Assembly (NCBI RefSeq): GCF_000758525.1
Contig: NZ_CP009241.1
Coordinates: forward strand, 7,545,501-7,609,500
Direction of reading: 5' to 3'
Length of the DNA: 64,000 bases
Origin: Paenibacillus sp. FSL H7-0357
GTDB taxonomy: Bacteria; Bacillota; Bacilli; Paenibacillales; Paenibacillaceae
Shown: positions 15,953 to 24,281 of the stretch, piece after piece
How the letters are laid out: the number at the start of each line of letters is the position of its first letter
How positions within the stretch are numbered: the stretch's first letter is position 1
Notes under the pieces: model-generated
What the model saw: only the letters and a program-made list of their open reading frames with translations
Database searches by the model: none
Told to the model about the DNA's origin: nothing
Translations under genes and position numbers: made by a program

Positions 15953-16610
15953 CTATTGCTTCAAAAATTCATCCACACTGATTTGCTGTAATTCATAATC
16001 CGCGCCGATGCTTTTTAATTGATCCTCTATTTTAGCGGAACCCCGGGCAATGCCCTTATACACCAGTAGAGGTGCCGCCTCCAAATAAGTTTTCGCCAGC
16101 GCATAATCGCAGGAGAATACCTTTTTGATAAACACCAATGTTTTTATTTTGTCGGTGCCCGGGCCTGTAATGAACACTTTGTAGTAATCCAACTGCCCGT
16201 CTTCGCCCCTCTCCCCTTCCTCCTCAATCCCCCTAGGAAGCAAGACGCTGTAAAGAAACTCGGTAAGATTATCATAACCAACGGAGAAATCCCAAGAACC
16301 CTCTCCATGCCTTGCAGTATAAATCACGGTATCTCCTCTGGAGAGATCCAGGCAATACGGATCGCCTTCATCCGACGCAATAACGAGATAGTCGCGCGGC
16401 CAATCGGCAATGACCTCTTCCGTAACGGGATTATAATTGTAGCCCGATTGGCCTTCAACCAAGTCCTTGGCACCGTAAATAAATAGATTGATCGGTTAGC
16501 AGCTGCATCGGATACTTCGCGTAAAATTCGGGGTTTTGCTGCCTTGTCTTCTCTAAAGCTGATTGCATTTTCTCCAAAACGTTGTCTATTCCTTGATAAA
16601 CGTTCTGCAT
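15953..16610 (-). pseudogene. SMI1/KNR4 (SUKH) immunity-like gene with a frameshift
   Basis: The part from about 16490 to 15953 encodes an SMI1/KNR4-like core (FIYGAKDLVEGQSGYNYNP, DYLVIASDEGDPYCLDLSRG, GEGSWDFSVGYDNLTEFL). It ends in an L7/L12-like C-terminal segment (KTLVFIKKVFSCDYALAKTY). The N-terminal 45 residues (MQNVYQGIDNVLEKMQSALE onwards, ATG at 16610 with a GGTGAT ribosome site) are in a different frame, which runs into a TGA about 30 bases after the shift point near 16485. One inserted or lost base explains this. SUKH proteins neutralise polymorphic toxins; no toxin partner is visible. The unshifted portion alone could start only at a TTG (16462). Confidence 0.65.
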
Positions 16611-16652
16611 TAAGATCACCACTTTAATTAAGAATGGATTGCTTCGAAGGAA

Positions 16653-17630
16653 TCAAAAACTGTAGAAAACTGTTTCACCGTTTAGGAAGGGTTTGCAATA
16701 ATTCTCAATCAAATCCGGCATTTGTTTACGTATCCACATATGCTTATCTTGGTTACTCATCAGAAAAGAGTAGTAGGCAAATATCACCAAAAACATGAAA
16801 CCCTCTAACTGTTCAGTGTCTATTTTTCTGGAAATGATAGTAGTGTAGCCGGCTAGTAGAGCGTTTCGCAATTCTCCTTCAGTCAAAAGGGCACCCATAG
16901 CGATATCCATCGCATAATATCCAGAACCCGACAAGCCAAAGTCGATGAACGAAATCCCCTTTGGTGTGAGGATTAAGTTACTATAGTTGATGTCTGCATG
17001 GATGAATCCCCATGTCTCCATCGTTTTGCTCAATATTTTAATACGATCATTGATCAACGAAATTGTATTTTCAAGAATATAAAAATCCTTGGTAGCGATA
17101 ATACCCATTTCTTCACCGGATCGCAATTTGGCCAGCATGGTATTTGTCCACTCTATTTCATATTCGGGCCTAATAAAACTTGAACCCTGTTGATAGCGCA
17201 TTGAAAACTGATGCAAATGGGCAATACGCGTCCCAAAGGTACGAACTGTTCCCTCACTTTTCAAATCTTGCTTGGACATGATTTCCCCAAAAATCCATTT
17301 TAAAACGGAACAGTGCACTTCTTCGTGTTCAATGACAACAGTTGTTACCAGTTCACCGTTTAAATTCGGAACAGGGATTTGAACAGGTAATTCGGAATGA
17401 GAAGACCAAGCTAACAGATATTCCAACTCCGATTGAACAGCCTCACGCGTATTATGTACACCCTGCATGTTTTTTGTAATGGGTTTATGCATCCGCAACA
17501 AGTAAGTGTCTCCAGAATGCTTTTCTGTGACCTTGTATGTAATGTTCTCATTATGACGGATCAATTCCACGAAAGGGTCAATAAAAGAATACTTCAGTAA
17601 GACTTCCTTAAAACACTTCGTATAATCCAT
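16653..17630 (-). CDS. Aminoglycoside phosphotransferase/choline kinase-like protein
   Basis: A 325-residue protein kinase-like fold enzyme. The catalytic loop is HADINYSNLI near residue 216 (HxDxxxxN) and the metal-binding aspartate is in ISFIDFGLSG near 232. The N-terminal ATP lobe has NENITYKVT and TYLLRMHK. The start at 17630 follows CTAGGAGGATATTCT; the frame extends upstream to 17663 without a better site. The substrate is unknown: homologues include homoserine kinase-like and antibiotic kinases, so resistance should not be assumed. It lies between immunity-like genes on the same strand. Confidence 0.8.
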   Translation of the reverse strand: MDYTKCFKEVLLKYSFIDPFVELIRHNENITYKVTEKHSGDTYLLRMHKPITKNMQGVHNTREAVQSELEYLLAWSSHSELPVQIPVPNLNGELVTTVVIEHEEVHCSVLKWIFGEIMSKQDLKSEGTVRTFGTRIAHLHQFSMRYQQGSSFIRPEYEIEWTNTMLAKLRSGEEMGIIATKDFYILENTISLINDRIKILSKTMETWGFIHADINYSNLILTPKGISFIDFGLSGSGYYAMDIAMGALLTEGELRNALLAGYTTIISRKIDTEQLEGFMFLVIFAYYSFLMSNQDKHMWIRKQMPDLIENYCKPFLNGETVFYSF

Positions 17631-17681
17631 AGAATATCCTCCTAGTTTAGTGAACAACCCCACTGCTTAATTTGACGATAC

Positions 17682-18359
17682 CTACTCTTCTTGGAAAATC
17701 TCTTTAATTCCCTCTAGTTCCCGGGGCTTAATTCCGTTTTCACTAAGTACAACCACGGAATCGGCCCTTTTCCAGACAAGAATTTCTCCGTTCGTATCCC
17801 AACTAATAATATCCTCAGGGAAATCTTCCACCTTTTTTAGCCCCAGCAGTTTGACTAATTCACCATACTTGTTCTCATCCACAATCTCATAGTAGTCCCT
17901 ATATGCGTCTAACTCATATTTATAAACGGTCTGCCATTTCCCTTTGTTGACCTGATTCAGCATGGCTGAACTCTCTATATGGGTCTCAAAATTGTTGCAT
18001 TTCAAGTCGTATCCCTCATAATATCTGCCTTGCTCATCAATTGAAAATATCTCTTGATACAACGTATCTGCACAATTAAAGTGGCGTATGACGATATCAT
18101 CCTCCGGTTCCATTACGATTAATCCGTTCTCATGTTTAAAATCGCCCCGGCAAGGCCTCTTATGAAGAATTCCATATACGATAGGCTCCAAATAGGCATA
18201 GAGTGTAAATCCGCCGAATCTTGTTTGGAAATCTATTAACGGATCTGTAGGCATGATTCTTGCCGCTTGAAAAGCATTGATCATCTCTTTCTCATCCTTA
18301 ACAGAGTCTTTCCATTCGGAGTGTGCAAGATAATCACAAGCTCTTATTGATAAAACCAT
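17682..18359 (-). CDS. Uncharacterised protein, possibly immunity-like
   Basis: A 225-residue soluble acidic protein that I do not recognise with certainty. Residues about 35-60 (MPTDPLIDFQTRFGGFTLYA) resemble the 'fixed distance to GG' segment of SUKH/SMI1-like immunity proteins, and the rest is a mixed alpha/beta region with many aromatic residues. It lies 51 bases upstream of the phosphotransferase gene on the same strand and close to the frameshifted SUKH gene. That context supports an immunity role only weakly. The start is an ATG after GGAAAGGGTGACGAT. Confidence 0.45.
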   Translation of the reverse strand: MVLSIRACDYLAHSEWKDSVKDEKEMINAFQAARIMPTDPLIDFQTRFGGFTLYAYLEPIVYGILHKRPCRGDFKHENGLIVMEPEDDIVIRHFNCADTLYQEIFSIDEQGRYYEGYDLKCNNFETHIESSAMLNQVNKGKWQTVYKYELDAYRDYYEIVDENKYGELVKLLGLKKVEDFPEDIISWDTNGEILVWKRADSVVVLSENGIKPRELEGIKEIFQEE

Positions 18360-18420
18360 ATCGTCACCCTTTCCTTATTCGTAATTTAACAGCTGGTTAG
18401 GCCGCGGCCATACTTTTGTT

Positions 18421-18753
18421 TCATAATAATTCTTTTAGTACATTTTTAGCCAGCCGTATCTTCTCATCATTGGCATCACGAAGTAAAGCCACAATGTCTT
18501 GAATATCGCTCTCTGCTGATGTAACGATGAAATCTTCATCCAGATATGCAAACAACTGTATTAAATTCACTTCAAGGGATTCCGCAATCTTATTTAAATT
18601 CAGCAAAGATACGTTTTTCTCCCCACGTTCAATCTGCCCTATGTATGAAAAATGAAATCCGCCTTTCTCACCAAGGGCTTCCTGAGACAAGCCCCGCTCT
18701 TTCCGAAGAGCACGAATACGGGTTCCTACGAGCTTTAAAATCCCCTTATCCAT
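18421..18753 (-). CDS. Small XRE-family regulator
   Basis: A 110-residue Cro/CI-type protein with HTH in residues 8-63 (VGTRIRALRKERGLSQEALG ... FSYIGQIERGEKNVSLLNLN). A 40-residue acidic helical tail may dimerise. The ATG at 18753 is chosen, with GGAGAGG upstream; a GTG at 18765 overlaps that site. The same architecture recurs at 61664-62002 in this window (HYSYIGGVERGDRNIS), so the two are paralogues. It is divergent from the LanF-like gene (137-bp gap) and could regulate either side. Confidence 0.88.
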   Translation of the reverse strand: MDKGILKLVGTRIRALRKERGLSQEALGEKGGFHFSYIGQIERGEKNVSLLNLNKIAESLEVNLIQLFAYLDEDFIVTSAESDIQDIVALLRDANDEKIRLAKNVLKELL

Positions 18754-18889
18754 TACGGTATTCACCTCTCCATGTCAACCCTGCCCTATGTATAGATTAC
18801 CTCTTAATTCATCGGGTGTATCCCCCATTATCCTTACAGAATCCTTAGAATCTCCCCTTACACTGTGGAAGTGGAAAGGATGATATAAT

Positions 18890-19597
18890 ATGCGGGACAT
18901 TATTTTAGAAACCCAGAATCTTTGCAAGAGCTTCAAACATCAAACAGCCGTCAACAAAGTAACGTTAGCAGTACCCCGTAACTCGATCTATGGGCTCTTG
19001 GGGCCGAATGGCGCAGGTAAATCGACAACGCTCAAAATGATCGCAGGCATGCTGCGCCCCGATTCCGGGAGTATTCGTATTCATGGGCATGAATGGACAC
19101 GGAAGGATTTAAGCGAAATTGGCGTATTAATTGAGGCGCCACCGCTCTATGAGAATCTGACTGCCAGAGAGAATCTTAAGGTGCGTACGCTTGCCCTCGG
19201 ACTGCCGCAGTCCCGAATCGAGGAGACCCTCGCCGTTGTGGATTTAACCGATACCGGAAAGAAACGTGCCGGACAGTTCTCCATGGGTATGAAGCAGCGG
19301 CTGGGAATCGCGATTGCACTCTTGAACCAGCCGAAGCTGCTGATTCTGGACGAACCGACCAACGGGCTGGACCCTATCGGGATTCAGGAGCTGCGGGAGC
19401 TGATCCGTTCTTTTCCCGGGCAAGGAATCACCGTCATTCTGTCGAGTCATATTCTCTCCGAGGTCGAACAGGTAGTGGATCAGATCGGAATTATCGCCGG
19501 GGGAGTTCTGGGATATCAGGGAGCCGTTCCCCACGGGCAAGAGCTCGAAGCCTTGTTCATGCAGGTCGCCGCAGCCAACCGAAGGGCTGGTGAATAA
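18890..19597 (+). CDS. Lantibiotic-immunity ABC ATPase (LanF/SpaF/MutF type)
   Basis: A 235-residue ATPase. It has Walker A GPNGAGKST (about residue 40), the lantibiotic-specific E-loop variant seen as GVLIEAPPLYENLTAREN in place of the usual Q-loop, signature FSMGMKQRLG, Walker B LLILDEPTNGLD and switch SSHILSE. The E-loop is the diagnostic mark of LanF proteins. It is the first gene of a five-gene operon FEG-RK, and the next gene begins 2 bases after its stop. It would power expulsion of a lantibiotic from the membrane. No lantibiotic synthesis gene is in the window. Confidence 0.9.
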   Translation: MRDIILETQNLCKSFKHQTAVNKVTLAVPRNSIYGLLGPNGAGKSTTLKMIAGMLRPDSGSIRIHGHEWTRKDLSEIGVLIEAPPLYENLTARENLKVRTLALGLPQSRIEETLAVVDLTDTGKKRAGQFSMGMKQRLGIAIALLNQPKLLILDEPTNGLDPIGIQELRELIRSFPGQGITVILSSHILSEVEQVVDQIGIIAGGVLGYQGAVPHGQELEALFMQVAAANRRAGE

Positions 19598-19598
19598 C

Positions 19599-20327
19599 AT
19601 GCTTTGTCATATTAGGGCTGAACGTTTAAAATGGCGGGGCACTTTTATCCCTAAGCTTGTCTGGCTAGCACCTGTGTTCACGATGCTCCTTTGCGCCATT
19701 TTAATGGGCGGACGCTTATTTCAAAGCGGGGCTTACAACTGGTGGTACACGATGCTCTTGCCCGGAGCGCTGACCCTAACCTGTTCACTGACTCTACATA
19801 AAGACGCTAAGATGAAATACCGTGGTCTACTGGCTCTGCCTGTTGATCTGAAGACACTCTGGGCCGGGAAAATAATTGCCTGTGCGGAATGGCTATTAGT
19901 CGCTATCCTCCTGTTCCTGGTTGGCATTACGTCGGGCGGAATGTTGTTCGGCCAATCCATTCCGCTGCTGAACAGTTTGGCTGGCAGCTTCCTGATCTTC
20001 GTCACATTTCTGTGGCAGATTCCACTGTGTCTGTTCCTGGCTGCACGACTCGGATTTTTCGCCGCTGTTCTGCTTAATATGTTCGGTAATGTCATGGGTG
20101 TCGTTGCCTTCGATACCGGAGGACTGTGGGATTTTGTGCCTTATACTATTACTTTCAGGCTCATGTGCCCGGTTCTGTCGATCCTGCCGAACGGTCTCCC
20201 CGTACCGGTGGACAGTCCGCTGAGAAGCACGGAAATGATTCTTCCGGGTGCCCTGATCTCCCTGGCCTGGTTCGGATTACTTTCCCTCCTTACTGCGCTA
20301 TGGTTCCGTAAGCAGGAGGCGAAGTAA
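19599..20327 (+). CDS. Lantibiotic-immunity permease (LanE/MutE/EpiE type)
   Basis: About 242 residues with six membrane helices, opening MLCHIRAERLKWRGTFIPKL, the characteristic start of the MutE/EpiE family. The ATG at 19599 is preferred over a GTG at 19590 that overlaps the LanF stop. It would form the heterodimeric channel with LanG. It is followed by the LanG-like gene with a 1-base gap. Confidence 0.85.
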   Translation: MLCHIRAERLKWRGTFIPKLVWLAPVFTMLLCAILMGGRLFQSGAYNWWYTMLLPGALTLTCSLTLHKDAKMKYRGLLALPVDLKTLWAGKIIACAEWLLVAILLFLVGITSGGMLFGQSIPLLNSLAGSFLIFVTFLWQIPLCLFLAARLGFFAAVLLNMFGNVMGVVAFDTGGLWDFVPYTITFRLMCPVLSILPNGLPVPVDSPLRSTEMILPGALISLAWFGLLSLLTALWFRKQEAK

Positions 20328-20328
20328 C

Positions 20329-21087
20329 ATGGCTTCACTACTGGGATTGCTGAGAGCGGATCTGCTCAAAAGCCGGCATACGCCGTTTCTGCTAATTCAT
20401 CTGCTGGCTCCTCTTATCGGAGCTGGCATATTCTTAGCGTACTATTCGTACTCCCCGTGGAGTGCAACCGACAAAGCACTGGCGTTTATGCAGTCTCTAG
20501 GATGCGCATTTCCTACCCTGATCGGGCTGGTCTGCTCCATGTCGGTGGAACAGGAAGCGGCTGCAGGACAGTTTCAAAGCATGCTTGCTATACCCGCAAA
20601 CAAAATTACAACCTATATAAGCAAGCTGCTTCTCCTGCTGTTGTTTGGCTATGGAGCCGTCCTGTTTGCTTACAGCCTTTTTGGCCTGGGGTTCGGCGTG
20701 ATTTTGCAGCAGGACAGATTGGGAATGCCCTTTTACATCACCGGGGCAGTTATTCTGTTTGGCAGCAATATGTTTCTCTACCTTCTTCATCTGACAGCCA
20801 GCCTGCGCTTCGGAAGAGGCGCTTCCATCGGGGTAGGGATTGTGGGGAGTCTGGTCGCTGCCTTAATGCTTACCGGGCTAGGTGATGCCATCTGGCCGTA
20901 TATTCCCTTCGCATGGGGCGTCCGCTTCATCTCCCTGTGGACAATCCACGCTTCCGGTACGACAGTATCCCCCGCTGTATCGGGGCTGAGCACCGGAATT
21001 ACGGTCTGGCTGCTGGGAACAATACTGGCTGCTCTTCTGTGCGCTGCATGGTTCCAGCGGTGGGAAGGACGATCAACCGATAATTAG
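20329..21087 (+). CDS. Lantibiotic-immunity permease (LanG/MutG type)
   Basis: A 252-residue membrane protein with six predicted helices, starting MASLLGLLRADLLKSRHTPF, the MutG/SpaG-like amphipathic start. It has LVCSMSVEQEAAAGQFQSML after helix 2, a motif typical of this permease family. The ATG lies directly after the LanE stop and is preceded by AGGAGGCGAAGTA. LanE and LanG probably pair to form the membrane part of the transporter. Confidence 0.85.
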   Translation: MASLLGLLRADLLKSRHTPFLLIHLLAPLIGAGIFLAYYSYSPWSATDKALAFMQSLGCAFPTLIGLVCSMSVEQEAAAGQFQSMLAIPANKITTYISKLLLLLLFGYGAVLFAYSLFGLGFGVILQQDRLGMPFYITGAVILFGSNMFLYLLHLTASLRFGRGASIGVGIVGSLVAALMLTGLGDAIWPYIPFAWGVRFISLWTIHASGTTVSPAVSGLSTGITVWLLGTILAALLCAAWFQRWEGRSTDN

Positions 21088-21116
21088 ACATACAACTTAC
21101 AATCGAGGGAACGAAT

Positions 21117-21779
21117 ATGGCAAAAATACTCGTGGTAGACGATGAACCCGCCATCCTGTCGCTGATCCGCAACGCGCTTATTACTGACAATCATCTGGTG
21201 ACAACGATCTCTGATTCTACACAGGTGTGCCGGAATGACCTTGGCGCGTATGATCTTATTTTGCTGGATGTGATGATGCCGGGTGTGGACGGCTTTACAC
21301 TTTGCCGGGAAATACGCGCGGCGGTGGATTGCCCGATCCTTTTTTTAACAGCCAAAACACTGGAAAGCGATCTGATGTACGGCCTCGGACTGGGGGCAGA
21401 TGATTATATTGTGAAGCCCTTTGGCATAGGTGCGCTGCGGGCACGGATTGGCGCCCATCTCAGGAGGGAAAGCAGGGAGCGGCGGAATGTTCTATATCTG
21501 GAGAATGTACACTTCAACCTCTCCGGTAAAGAACTGTTGGTCCAAGAGGACAAAGTGCCTCTGACCAAAAGCGAATATGAAATTTGCGAATTTCTGGCCC
21601 GCAGCCGCGGACAGGTCTTCTCCAAAGAACATATTTATGAAGCGGTCTTCGGATTTGACGGAGAAAGCGACCGCAGCGCCATTACGGAGCATATCAAGAA
21701 CATCCGCGCCAAGCTGAGCAAATACGGGATCGACGCGATTGAGACTATCTGGGGGATTGGATATAAGTGGAATCTGTGA
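21117..21779 (+). CDS. OmpR-family response regulator (LanR/SpaR-like)
   Basis: A 220-residue regulator. The receiver domain (2-115) has DDE acidic residues at 8-10, the phospho-acceptor in LILLDVMMPG near 52, FLTAK and VKPFG. The winged-helix domain (125-218) contains LTKSEYEICEFLARS and DRSAITEHIKNIRAKL. It lies 30 bases after the LanG-like gene and overlaps the kinase start by 13 bases. It probably activates the FEG operon, including itself, when the kinase detects a lantibiotic. Confidence 0.9.
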   Translation: MAKILVVDDEPAILSLIRNALITDNHLVTTISDSTQVCRNDLGAYDLILLDVMMPGVDGFTLCREIRAAVDCPILFLTAKTLESDLMYGLGLGADDYIVKPFGIGALRARIGAHLRRESRERRNVLYLENVHFNLSGKELLVQEDKVPLTKSEYEICEFLARSRGQVFSKEHIYEAVFGFDGESDRSAITEHIKNIRAKLSKYGIDAIETIWGIGYKWNL

Positions 21780-23164
21780 AACGAATCAAAACAGTGCGCC
21801 TTCGCACCTTTTTCCTGCAATACCTCTTGTTCTTAAGCACAGGGACGATTCTGCTGCTGGTGCTTGTACTTGGCTTGTTCACACTGGCGTTTTCCTCCAA
21901 TATTATACTGCCTGCTAACTATGCCGAGAAGGAGATTACTGCGTTCAAGGAGCGTCTTGCCTCAAGCAGAACAGTAACGCCCGATAGCGTTCCGGGAATG
22001 GTAGATTATACGGTTTTCACCCAGGAAGGAGAACTTCTCGCCGGTAATCTGAGCCGGAGTGAAGCAGCACATGCCTGGGAGATTATACAGCAAGGCAATA
22101 CTCAGGACTCTCATTTCTATACAACCGCCCAGCACGGACAGGAGATCTGGATATTCCGGTATAGCTTAACACCGCAGTATGCATCCTCCTTGCTGCGCAG
22201 CTATCTGCCGAATCCTCAGCTGCTGGGAGTGCTGCTCTTCATCTTGGGAATTTTGCTCCAAGCGGCCTTGCTTGCTGCCCGGTTCGGCAGAAAACTCACG
22301 GAGAAAATGGCAGGATTACAGGAAGCGACAGAGAACATCCAGCGCGAGAATCTTGAGTTTACCGTCAAGCCCAGCGGTATCCGCGAAATCGACGATGTGC
22401 TGGTCTCACTGGACCGGATGAAAGAAGCCCTGCACACTTCACTTAAGCGGCAGTGGGAGCTGGAGCGTTCCCGCAGAGAGCAGATTTCCGCGCTGGCCCA
22501 CGATATCAAAACCCCGCTTACCGTCATTCGGGGAAATGCGGAGCTGCTGCAGGAGACGACACAGAATGCTGCCCAGCTGGAATATAACGGATACATTCTT
22601 CGCAGCGCCGAGGATATTGAAGCCTTCGTACAAGAGGTTATTGATCTGTCCAGCATGCAGGCCAGCTTTGTTCGTCAGAAATCGCTGGTAAGTACAGCGG
22701 AGATTCTTGGAGAATTAGAGCTGCAGATGAAGGCTCTGTCCTCCGGCAAGGACCTGCATACGCTTGTCCATAAGGATACTCTTCCAGCATTTCTTTTTAT
22801 AGATAAGGAGCTGTTTCAGCGGGGCATCATCAATGTCATCGCCAATGCGGTCGAGCATACGCCTCCGCAGGGGAGCGTTGCTTTGCTGGTCCGGGGGGAT
22901 GACGCTGCTGTTCATTTCACGGTTACGGATACGGGGAACGGCTTCTCGCCAACCGATCTGAAAGAAGCCGCCACCCAGTTCTACAGAGGGGACCAGAGCC
23001 GAAGCTCCGGCAATCATCACGGGATGGGGCTGTACATTGCCGAGTCCGCCGCCCAGCAGCATGGAGGGAGCTTAACTATAGCAAATATGTCCTCCGGCGG
23101 AGGGAAGGTGACTATGAGCATTCCTGTTTCTACGGGAGTCAGGGATGGTTATGGGCAGGAGTAA
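21767..23164 (+). CDS. Sensor histidine kinase (LanK/SpaK-like)
   Basis: A 465-residue membrane kinase. Two helices (about 15-42 and 148-170) flank a roughly 105-residue extracellular domain. A HAMP-like linker follows, then HisKA (SALAHDIKTPLTVI, H about 245) and HATPase (NVIANAVEHTP, DTGNGF, GMGLYIAES). The start is a GTG at 21767 overlapping the response regulator; a second GTG at 21776 is possible. The extracellular domain length fits direct sensing of a peptide, unlike the kinase at 12331. It ends the immunity operon. Confidence 0.88.
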   Translation: MESVKRIKTVRLRTFFLQYLLFLSTGTILLLVLVLGLFTLAFSSNIILPANYAEKEITAFKERLASSRTVTPDSVPGMVDYTVFTQEGELLAGNLSRSEAAHAWEIIQQGNTQDSHFYTTAQHGQEIWIFRYSLTPQYASSLLRSYLPNPQLLGVLLFILGILLQAALLAARFGRKLTEKMAGLQEATENIQRENLEFTVKPSGIREIDDVLVSLDRMKEALHTSLKRQWELERSRREQISALAHDIKTPLTVIRGNAELLQETTQNAAQLEYNGYILRSAEDIEAFVQEVIDLSSMQASFVRQKSLVSTAEILGELELQMKALSSGKDLHTLVHKDTLPAFLFIDKELFQRGIINVIANAVEHTPPQGSVALLVRGDDAAVHFTVTDTGNGFSPTDLKEAATQFYRGDQSRSSGNHHGMGLYIAESAAQQHGGSLTIANMSSGGGKVTMSIPVSTGVRDGYGQE

Positions 23165-23190
23165 CGAGTTGCTCTTGTGGTGTCCCTAGA

Positions 23191-24069
23191 TTATTTCACT
23201 TTTACGGGTTCGAATAAATTCAGATAATATTTGCTTCCACAACCATCTGGATTGTCATTACGAATGTGTTCTTCCAAGCATAGTCTTGAACGGTCAGATT
23301 TGTACTTATTATGCTTGGACAAGTGACGCATTAACGTTTTCCATGAATCACCTATATCATCACTGCTTTCAAGCATGGCGTATAGGCCCCCGGGTAACAT
23401 CATTTCTTTTAAATGTTTTGGAACATCCGTACCATCTGGGATTGTAGCACACATACCATAACCATATGGGGTACCCAGATGACTTGGCATTGGCTTCACA
23501 TTACCACCAAATAAACGTGCTGTGCCCAGTAGGTTTGCCGACTTAATCCAATCCAGCACCGGTGCCATTGCCTCATCTTCTGGGGAAACACCTATAGCAA
23601 TATTGTAGGCCACCCTCATAGGAGGAAGGGTAATAATTTTGATTATGTTGGCTTCTTTCAAATTGCTCATTAATAAATCCTCCGTCTCAGTAAGGATCTC
23701 ATCCAGACTAGACAAACAGTCTGCGTTTTGCTTTTGAAGGAGTTTCAAGACCCGGCCTAATTGCTGTTCAAAAAGGAGTACTTCTGCTCTCTGCAACTTT
23801 AGAGTGGAGATTTTATTTGCAATAACCGTGCTAAGCTGTGAAGGGGACTTGTTTGCGATAACAGATTTTATATCCTTTATCGGAATATCCATTTTGCGAA
23901 GTACTGCAGTAATTCGTATACATAAGAGTGCATTTTCATCATAAATTCTCCAGCCAGAGGAGGTATCCCTTGAACTTTTAAATAGTCCCTCTGATTCCCA
24001 GTGGCGCAAAGTGCGACTCGTCAGTCCCATCTGCTCCGACAATTTATTGATTGCAACAGATCTGTTCAT
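23191..24069 (-). CDS. MerR-family regulator with GyrI-like effector domain
   Basis: A 292-residue regulator. The N-terminal MerR HTH (5-75, INKLSEQMGLTSRTLRHWES ... RIYDE) carries the WESEGL variant of the usual YYExxGL. A coiled-coil linker is around 80-125. The C-terminal half (about 140-290) resembles the GyrI/effector-binding fold of BmrR and SAV2435-type proteins, including an aromatic-lined region (GTPYGYGMCATIP) and a C-terminal DNPDGCGSKYYLNLFEPVK. It probably binds a lipophilic or cationic compound. A 19-bp-spacer promoter upstream indicates autoregulation. The start follows AAAGGAGACCAGG. Confidence 0.87.
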   Translation of the reverse strand: MNRSVAINKLSEQMGLTSRTLRHWESEGLFKSSRDTSSGWRIYDENALLCIRITAVLRKMDIPIKDIKSVIANKSPSQLSTVIANKISTLKLQRAEVLLFEQQLGRVLKLLQKQNADCLSSLDEILTETEDLLMSNLKEANIIKIITLPPMRVAYNIAIGVSPEDEAMAPVLDWIKSANLLGTARLFGGNVKPMPSHLGTPYGYGMCATIPDGTDVPKHLKEMMLPGGLYAMLESSDDIGDSWKTLMRHLSKHNKYKSDRSRLCLEEHIRNDNPDGCGSKYYLNLFEPVKVK

Positions 24070-24098
24070 CCTGGTCTCCTTTCCGAGCTCTCAAAGTT

Positions 24099-24129
24099 AT
24101 AATAGCACTTGACGCTGCGACAACTTCAA
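24099..24129 (-). promoter_or_regulatory. MerR-type promoter with 19-bp spacer
   Basis: On the minus strand, TTGAAG (-35) and TATTAT (-10) are separated by exactly 19 bp. The spacer holds an imperfect dyad (AGTTGTCGC with GCGTCAAGT, 7 of 9 pairs). This over-long spacer is the hallmark of promoters untwisted by MerR proteins and points to autoregulation of the 23191-24069 gene. Confidence 0.65.
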
Positions 24130-24207
24130 GAGTGTTCCTTCTCTAAAATGAGATTACTTGCCCCTACTTATGATAAGGTTCACCGAAGCATTTGCAAGGC
24201 AAAATTA

Positions 24208-24231
24208 TAGGGCACCCGATTGGATGCCCTA
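24208..24231 (-). terminator. Hairpin downstream of the AraC/lipoprotein unit
   Basis: TAGGGCA pairs with TGCCCTA around a 10-base loop, followed on the minus strand by the weak tract TAATTTTG. It lies about 50 bases beyond the stop at 24282. Confidence 0.5.
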
Positions 24232-24281
24232 ATGTTTGGAACAGGAGTGTGGAGCGGCAGACATTGGCTGTGTAAAGGAAT

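Noticed and set aside
16653..17630. Antibiotic (aminoglycoside) resistance kinase
   Set aside because: The kinase-like motifs are shared with homoserine, choline and other kinases; sequence alone does not support drug resistance.
18890..21087. BceAB-type transporter
   Set aside because: There are two small permeases rather than one 10-helix BceB-like protein with a large external loop, and the ATPase has the LanF-type E-loop.
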